This document shows, in pieces, positions 57,733 through 64,000 of a stretch of DNA of 64,000 nt (within the stretch, counting starts at the first letter, position 1; every line of letters begins with the position of its first letter). This DNA is from Cristatella mucedo. Its lineage: Eukaryota > Bryozoa > Phylactolaemata > Cristatellidae. Under the pieces are notes generated by a model that was given only the letters and a program-made list of their open reading frames with translations, searched no databases and was not told where the DNA came from. The translations under genes and the position numbers were made by a program. The DNA lies in the NCBI GenBank assembly GCA_009760855.2, contig WPIO01000007.1, positions 3,910,001-3,974,000 on the forward strand, in the 5' to 3' direction.

Positions 57733-57897
57733 ATTATGGGGAGATCATGGTCAGGCAGCTCTCGAGTCAGCGAAAGTGTGTGTCATTAACGCTGGTGCCC
57801 TAGGTACAGAAATACTTAAAAACCTCATTTTACCGGGTGTTGGCTCTTATACCATAGTAGACAGTCACAGAACGTCAGGAGAAGACGTGGGATGCAA
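57733..57897 (+). CDS. NAE1: NAE1 (APPBP1), internal exon
   Basis: This 165-bp exon encodes a 54-residue stretch of NAE1, the regulatory subunit that pairs with UBA3 to form the E1 enzyme activating NEDD8 for cullin modification. Read in phase it gives [15 protein letters not shown], then [20 protein letters not shown] and SGEDVG. These are the hallmark N-terminal ThiF-like adenylation-fold segments of NAE1/APPBP1 and match the human protein at most positions. It starts after a pyrimidine-rich acceptor TTTGTTGCAG (AG 57731-57732) with one base completing an Arg codon, and ends at a perfect GTAAGT donor (57898-57903) with two bases left over, so both flanking introns are phase 2. No frame damage is seen, which argues against a processed pseudogene. 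Neither the short first exon (encoding a KYDRQLR-like end) nor the next exon was found in the window. Confidence 0.88.
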
Positions 57898-59959
57898 GTA
57901 AGTACAACCTTGATACCAAAATGTGCTTGTCTCAAGGCTTTTTTTGATCCGTGTTTTGTTCCTAGTTCGGTGGTGCAGCACGAGCACAGATAAATCATTG
58001 TGCACACTGTCTATCGATTGCACCAAAAACTTCTTTCCTCTTGTATGTGCTTATTGGTAAATGCCAGCATGCCCCTTAATGCTAAAACCGACACTGTAGC
58101 TGGTGTAGACTGACGAGACTGAAGCTAACCAGAATGGCTTGGCTGGAGAATCGGGTTCTGGAGTCCAGTGATTGTCTGGTCCAGGCTGCATAGTCGATAC
58201 AGCATATATGTTTATTGCAAACAAAATTCCACCTTTTTCAGGCATGAGAAGCTAAGTGGCCATTAGCTGAATTAGCCTTGCTTGCAGCGGTTTGTATACT
58301 CGTTCTCACAAGTGTTATTCCACCGCTGCAAATGCACGAGTGGGTCAAGTGGAGCCAGAGATCCTAGAGCAGACTTGGGATTCAGTAAACCATGACATAT
58401 GCAGTCAAAGTGGTATAGCTGTCACTCATAGTTAATGCATTTTGTGGTAATACCCCAAAATCCCATGTGGTTGCTATGGAGTTTGAATATTTAGATGTCA
58501 TTTAAAGGACTGGCTAGTTTGCAGTTTTCTAGAACTTTGCTCCGTGCCCTTGTCCATGAGCTTTGTGGGGATAATGTAACATTGTCCCTTGTGCATTTTT
58601 GTCTGCTACATTTCGATAAGCTGGGTGGCATTGCTATCCTTGGGCTTTCAGCTGTCAGTTTTGGAAGTAGATACACATTGTGCTGCCGTGTACCTTCTGG
58701 CTTCTTCCTCCACCCCACTAAGACATCTGTTTATATGCTGCTGCTCTCTCAGCTTACACATTCTGACTCATTCAGCATGCAGAGTTGAGTTAACTTGCGA
58801 TGGAAATAGCTTGCTGCAATGAAAATAGCTTGAGAATGGGCTCACTACTATTACTCCCAGTCTTTTTTATGACATCCACTTGCAATATCGAATAGCTATC
58901 TCAGTCTTTCCGGAATACAACTGGGTTGTAGATTGAAAGTTTTTTCTTTGGTCCCGGCTCAGTACTTTTGTGCCTTGGTCGCTTAGATTGCCTTGTAGAA
59001 GGCCCACTATTTACATTCGGTTTGCATCTTGATTCTACTGGCTTTGAATGTATGGGCTTGTGTGTTCCTACCATAATTGTCAGCCCCCCTTAACCACTGC
59101 TATGACGTCACACAGTGGGCCTGTTTGCTAGGTTTCCTCCTCTTGTTGCAACCGTTTTTTGTCGGATGTTATTCAGTCAGCTCTTTTCAAGCATGCAGTT
59201 TTCTGCCGGTTCAGATCTGCTTGCCGATGAATGAATAATAGGCCTCTTTGCGACCCCACTAAATAACAAACCGTGTTTTGTGTTATGGCACAGACCAGAT
59301 TGGCCCTTGTGTTCGATGTGGTGCCAAGTGATTGGAGACTGCTAACTATCTGGTTTACTCTGTGTAGTCCTGGCACACAGGCAAGCACACACACACACAA
59401 GCTGATGTGCCTGGCGACTGGCCATGAGCAGTGAGGGGGAGGGTTGGTAAGTCATGTCTGTAGTTGCAATGGCAGATAGAAAACTCACTTTTTGTTATTG
59501 CTCTGTGAAATCAGTTGGGTGTCAATGTAATTATAAATTATGACAATTGTCTATATGGGCTACCCATTGAGCAAAAGCACCGTGTGCTCACCAACTCGAA
59601 TGTCGTCAAACAAATCCACACGTTATCATGCCCAGCCCTATCCACGAAAAAATTGTGTTCCTGGGCATGTCATTTTAAACTACACCTCCTGGTCCGATTT
59701 TTTTCGTGTGGCGTGTGAATGATTTGCACATTCCGAGGTCTCCTTTAACATTGTTAGGGAGGCACTTCCAGGAATGAAAGCTTGAACAGGCACTCATTTT
59801 TTATCATTAGCTGCTTTTTTGATAGTAACAAGCAACACTGGTCTTATGAGCTGTAACCTTAACATCTATTCGATCATGGAGATTACAATTTCAAATTTTC
59901 ATCTACGGCCAATTCGGGTCTTAGCCTTAGTATTGCCTCTAGAAGTCAAAGACTCTGTT
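57898..59959. other. NAE1 intron (by inference), otherwise unassigned
   Basis: The GTAAGT donor at 57898 opens an intron whose acceptor was not found. No further NAE1 exon, repeat or RNA gene is recognised in this stretch. Confidence 0.35.
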
Positions 59960-60170
59960 GTCGCAAATGTCAGCCAACTTTCAGAAGTTAACCGATGATA
60001 CAACCGACCTTCCATCTCATTGGCAATGCTAAACATTTAGCCAGCATAATTGATTTTGAACTTTCAATTTGAAGTGCAGATGTGAGTCAGTCATCTAATG
60101 CTTGCAATCTTGGTGTTCTATCTGAGATCTCCTGACTTGATACACCAAATTTATATGTAAGTATATTTCT
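59960..60170 (+). mobile_element. old L2-type LINE fragment
   Basis: MSANFQKLTDDTTDL matches MAANFLKLNDDKTNL of family 1, and about 100 bases on NACNLGVLSEIS matches the ARNLGVMFHSDLS segment. Stops throughout. Confidence 0.6.
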
Positions 60171-60404
60171 AAAGCCAGTCTTCATGTTCTCCATCTTCAG
60201 GGATAGTCACTAAAAACTGCAACAGCTACCCAAAGTTCTTATTACTTGGCTGTTCTTTCCACACTCGGCTACTACGGTATGCCCTTGTAGGGCTCTCACA
60301 AACTTCTTACAAGCCGCTCCACGTAAGAATTACGACGGTTGGTCTTTTCAAGTCAAAAGCTTGAGCCTCACGTGGCTGGAAAGGATGTGCTACCTTTGGT
60401 AGCA

Positions 60405-60467
60405 AGAGATAAGATGCCATTGCATAAGAAATGTGAAAGTGAGTTCCCGAGTCTTGGACTTGCAGAG
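60405..60467 (-). mobile_element. L2 family 2 fragment
   Basis: Sixty bases match the minus-strand LWNSLPQFLRN region of family 2 (plus TGCATAAGAAATGTG, GAGTTCCCGAGTCTTGGACT). It is cut at 60467 by the (ATT)n tail of the next LINE. Confidence 0.6.
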
Positions 60468-61075
60468 TAATAATAATAATAATAAATACTGATAATAACA
60501 CACTTGATAAAGCACCCTCAGAGAACTCAATCTTTTTCTAGGCACTTTCCATTTGCCACAAAGGAAACACGATAGGATGGTTAGTGGTAGCTTGCTCGAT
60601 AAACAACAGAATAACATGTTTAGGAGTGACATGCACAGGGTCGCCGTGATGGGGCACTAGGCAAGGCGATTGCTTTCACGACCTCGGTCCCGAGGTCGTG
60701 GTTTCGATTCCTGCGGTGGGCGATCCTTTATCGAATCTGTAAGTGGTGGTGATAGCCATAAAAGCTCTTTTGTCGCTATACAAAAAGAGGCTGTTTAATC
60801 AGCTAGGATCTTTTTTTATTTATTTACGGTCAGCATGCAAGTGTGGTTAGTGACAACATGCAACAGTGTCAGCATGCATAAGCACGTAAAGGACGAATCT
60901 CGGGGACCCATTAAATGCTGTAGTAAATAGGTGTTTTTAGTTTCTCTTTAAATGTGGTCAAGTCAGGAGATGCCGTGACGCAGGTCGGGTGTGAGTTACA
61001 GGCTTTGGGAGCATACGAACTAAAGACACGGTCTCCAAAGGATTTGAGGTTCGTACGAGGTATAGGTAAACAGTG
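60468..61075 (-). mobile_element. L2 family 1 LINE 3' end, interrupted by a SINE B
   Basis: (ATT)n and hairpin at plus 60468-60545, 3' UTR to 60642, then after the SINE the 3' UTR resumes with CAGCATGCAAGTGTGGTTAG and the C-terminal coding (NLKSFGDRVFSSYAPKA) to about 61075. Confidence 0.88.
60643..60827 (+). mobile_element. SINE family B inserted in LINE 3' UTR
   Basis: Full-length: head GCCGTGATGGGGCACTAGGC, palindrome GACCTCGGTCCCGAGGTCGT, B-box region GGTTTCGATTCC, GGTGGTGATAGCCATAAAAG, tail GCTATACAAAAAGAGGCTGT and a T-rich end. GGTC flanks both sides (60639-60642, 60828-60831). Confidence 0.9.
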
Positions 61076-61512
61076 ACTCCAGCACAAATTTGCTGCACAC
61101 ATTTAAATTTCACCTATTTGCTAAGTTTTGGTGCACCCTAGCATGCCCATGGCCAAATCGTCCTTATGTGAGTTTGTCGAGATCCTGTTTGGGAAGAGCT
61201 AATCCTCCCCCCCCCCGGGGGCACATTGCCAGCTTTGCCTTTACTGCTACCTTAAACTTGTACGTACATTTTTAAAAGTACAGAGCGACAGGAAGCCGTT
61301 GGCCATTGGACCGAGCTCCAAAAAAGAATTGTGCCTCGAGCGGGTTACGATCCCAAAACCATAATTTTTTAACTGACTTGAAAAATGCCCTGAAAATGAC
61401 CAAAATTCCTGAGCTAGACACGTAGTGGATATTCTGGATAAGTGATTACCATATCTGTGGGTGCTCGTGTATGAGAAATGAGACACGTAGTCCTCTTATA
61501 GAGACTAAGGTC
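61076..61512. other. unassigned DNA
   Basis: It contains a C-run and G-run near 61208-61221. Nothing else recognised. Confidence 0.3.
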
Positions 61513-61580
61513 GTTTTGCTGCCTAGAAAGAGATTGTCTTCTCTAAGGGCGCTTTATCAAGGGTGCTATTATTATTGTTA
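61513..61580 (+). mobile_element. tail-only L2 family 1 piece
   Basis: TGCCTAGAAAGAGATTGTCT, TCTCTAAGGGCGCTTTATCA and an (ATT)-rich end, with no LINE body before it. It is similar in extent to the tail-only insertion at 663-735. Confidence 0.75.
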
Positions 61581-62909
61581 TAAGTAGAAACATCTGGACG
61601 TTCTTTTTCTTTAACTAGTTACCATAATTTCACTAGTTGCTACACCAAGTTGAACTAACTTTCTAATTTCGAAGCTGTGCAGACTGAGTTTGTCAAGGTT
61701 CCTATGCCACATCCACGAGAATGTGGTATAGAATACGGGATCATAGCCGAAAATGCTCGTCAGTGCTCCTTTCAATCTTCCTGTGCAATACTGATTTAGA
61801 TGCTGTTAGTAAATGTCATATGTACTTCTAGCGTATCTCCTAATTCCTGTGCTCAGCCGATGGCTATCCATCCATGTGCTTACTTTTGTAGCTGCAGTGA
61901 GTACTCGTGGGATGCTTGACGCAACTGCATGATGCGTTGTAGCTTCTTCTTGGATCGTGGCTCAATTGGATCGGTGAGTTGACCCTTGGATTATTGCTTA
62001 CGGGGGATATAGCGAGGCGGAGCTCGTGGTCTGAAACCCACCTTGGAGATCTAGAATCACTCAATTGACGTCTTTCCATAATCAGGGCATGCTATTTCGT
62101 AACACGCTGTAGTTGGATGGTGTAGTTGGATGAGCGCATTGCCTCAACTGTCAAATCAGTCAAATGCTCCGCCTTTGCTGTTGTTTTACAGGCACTACTC
62201 TCTTGAGAGCCCACACTTCTTAAGTGTTGACACAGGCTTTGCATCTGATGTTGAACCCCGTGCCTGGCTTTCTGGCTACTCGGCCGTGTCTTTTCCTCAC
62301 GGGTGTTTAAACTGGGCTTAGCTTAAGGCCGATTGCTTTCTCCTGCTTCGTTGCTTGCTGTGCACTGTGCAGTACAGGGATTTGCACACGGGCGATCACG
62401 GAGTGCACACTGGAGATCTGCTTGCACTCTTGCTGAGGTTTTTCACTGGCTGCTCTTCTCGACCAATCTAATTGTCCACAATTGCCATTCATTCCAAGCT
62501 GTCCCGATCCTTCGGAGTCTCTCTCTCTCCCTCTCACGCTCTCACGAGCATTGGTGTGGTGCTCGCAGCCTTGCTCAGTTATTGGCTGGAAATATCTGTT
62601 TACGAGAATTGCCGCGTTGGTATCAAGTATCCCTTGCTAAAGTCCGATAGAGGCTGTTTATAGCAAGATGGTTTTACTTGGTTACAGATGCTTAGGAACA
62701 AAGTGCTCCAACGTGACGTTACTCGTTGTTAGAGCTGGTCTGCTAAATCTCCTAATCCACCTATCTGCATACTAATCAGCGTACCGACTTCGAGATGACG
62801 TGTTTGGTGCTATGTTCAAGCTACAAAGCTGACTCAAACAGTGTATCCCTGACCTCAAAGTTACTACGATCAATGTCCGATTGGACCGTCCTAGGCAGAT
62901 GGCAAGCTT
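61581..62909. other. unassigned DNA
   Basis: An acceptor-like GCTGTTGTTTTACAG at about 62177-62191 precedes a 43-codon open stretch ending at 62321. Product not recognised, so not called. Confidence 0.25.
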
Positions 62910-63552
62910 AATAATAATAATGCACTTGATAAAGCGCCCTCAGAGAACTCAGTCTCTTTCTAGGCGCTTTACATTTGCTGCAAAGGGAAACGCGATTGAA
63001 TGGTGAGTAATATCGTACTTGATGAACAACATGAATAACATGGTTAGGGGTGACATGCACAGGGTCAGCATGCAAATGTGGTCAGTGGCAGCATGCACAG
63101 TGTCAGCACGCATAAGCACATCAAGGACGAATCACGGGGACTCACTAAATTCTATCCTAAATAGGTGTGTTTTTAAGTTCTTTTTAAATGTGGTCAGGTC
63201 AGAGGATGTTCTGACGCAAGTCGGGAGGGAGTTCCAGGCTTTGGGAGCACACGAAGTAAATGCACGGTCTCCAAAGGATTTGAGGTTTGTACGAGGTATT
63301 GGTAAACTGTTGGATTCCGAAAAGTGCGTGGTACTATGCTTGGCCTGGTGGGGGAGTAGATCTGAGAGATAGGCTGGAGCCCAAGAATGAAGTGACCTAA
63401 AAGTGAGCGACAAAACCTTGAAGTCGCTGGTAGCCAGTGCAGGTCGGCGAGAAGTGGTGTGATGTATCAACTGCGCCGCTCACGACAGACAAGCCTAGCT
63501 GCAGAGTTTTGCACTAGCTGTAATGGCACATACTGGTAGGTCAGCAAGCTTG
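62910..63552 (-). mobile_element. L2 family 1 LINE 3' end
   Basis: (ATT)n, hairpin (plus 62930-62972), 3' UTR, then a 112-codon open piece (63470-63132: [20 protein letters not shown] ... [20 protein letters not shown]). A short internal deletion lies where LPVKQRI should be (near 63430). It ends near 63552. Confidence 0.9.
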
Positions 63553-64000
63553 TGGCCGGCCGGCATTTCTGGGATTTCTATAGCAGCTGCACATTTTGCT
63601 GCTGCCCATACCGTGTTCTGAACACCGTGTGGCAGTTTCTTACTTATTACCGTTACATCTCTAATCATGTCCACGAGACTAAATGCTCGTAGGAACTGCA
63701 CTTGTACTGGTCGCAAAAATAGTCCCGCTTTCCTTTCAGAGTGGCTACGGGCAGCTAGGGGGATGCTTCTCCTTTGAGTGTAGCCTCTTTTCCTGTGCCT
63801 TTTCCTCTCGACATTGCCTGTTGGTCACATTAGTTCGTGTGCTACAACTCTTCTTTTGCTTCGCCCTTGTGTTATCTAGCAAACAGATCAGTTAGCCAGC
63901 ATCAATAAGTGTCCTCTTGCATGGCTTTTGGATATTTGAATTTGTTTCCACGGTCATGATGCCATTTCACATTCTTTATATGTCTACCCGCCAAAATCTT
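63553..64000. other. unassigned DNA
   Basis: Nothing recognised up to the window edge. Confidence 0.3.

Noticed and set aside
58026-58062. NFF ... IGK-like words 130 bases after the NAE1 exon, resembling the next NAE1 segment
   Set aside because: There is no AG acceptor in front, the words are in different frames and a stop follows at once; taken as coincidence.

Overview
The window is animal nuclear DNA, almost certainly from an invertebrate. It holds spliced genes with long introns, two recognisable metazoan proteins, very many truncated non-LTR retrotransposons of the L2/CR1 type, tRNA-headed SINEs and long dinucleotide microsatellites. I see nothing bacterial, viral or organellar. The phylum cannot be fixed from the sequence alone.

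Two conserved genes can be named. PSKH1, a protein serine kinase of the CaMK group, lies complete in its coding part on the minus strand at 37401-30904. It has two coding exons (312 + 116 codons) joined by a phase-0 intron of about 5.2 kb. One internal exon of NAE1 (APPBP1, the regulatory half of the NEDD8-activating enzyme) lies on the plus strand at 57733-57897; its other exons were not found. A few short segments with good splice signals (3895-4046 and 5311-5356 minus, 6786-6896 plus) are probably exons of genes I cannot name.

Most of the rest is a retrotransposon graveyard. L2 family 1 has more than twenty 5'-truncated copies on both strands. They carry at most the reverse-transcriptase palm onward and end in a hairpin plus (ATT)n. 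L2 family 2 has a different C-terminus and a (TACAT)n-like tail. SINE family A has a tRNA-like head and a 3' end that copies the family 1 hairpin, so the two look like a LINE/SINE partnership. SINE family B has another tail. Several insertions are nested with readable target-site duplications, which gives a relative chronology.

The interval 44.0-49.6 kb is the densest. It has two inverted copies of an undescribed-looking element E of about 1 kb with long terminal inverted repeats, and a third E end. It also has a 585-bp tandem duplication of which only one copy carries a LINE insertion, a 108-bp near-perfect palindrome, and a hAT MITE closely resembling the horizontally spread SPIN/URR1 elements of vertebrates. 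A second palindromic MITE-like element lies at 40041-40170.

Layout: 1-4.7 kb LINE cluster; 3.9-7.4 kb candidate exons; 7.4-18.6 kb scattered LINE/SINE with low-information DNA between; 18.6-28 kb sparse repeats and microsatellites; 28-30 kb SINE and LINE; 30.9-37.4 kb PSKH1; 38-44 kb MITE, SINEs, microsatellites; 44-50.4 kb E elements, duplication, hAT, SINE; 51-57.6 kb nested LINEs and SINEs; 57.7 kb NAE1 exon; 60-63.6 kb more LINE/SINE. No intact autonomous element is present: no LINE endonuclease domain and no transposase were seen.
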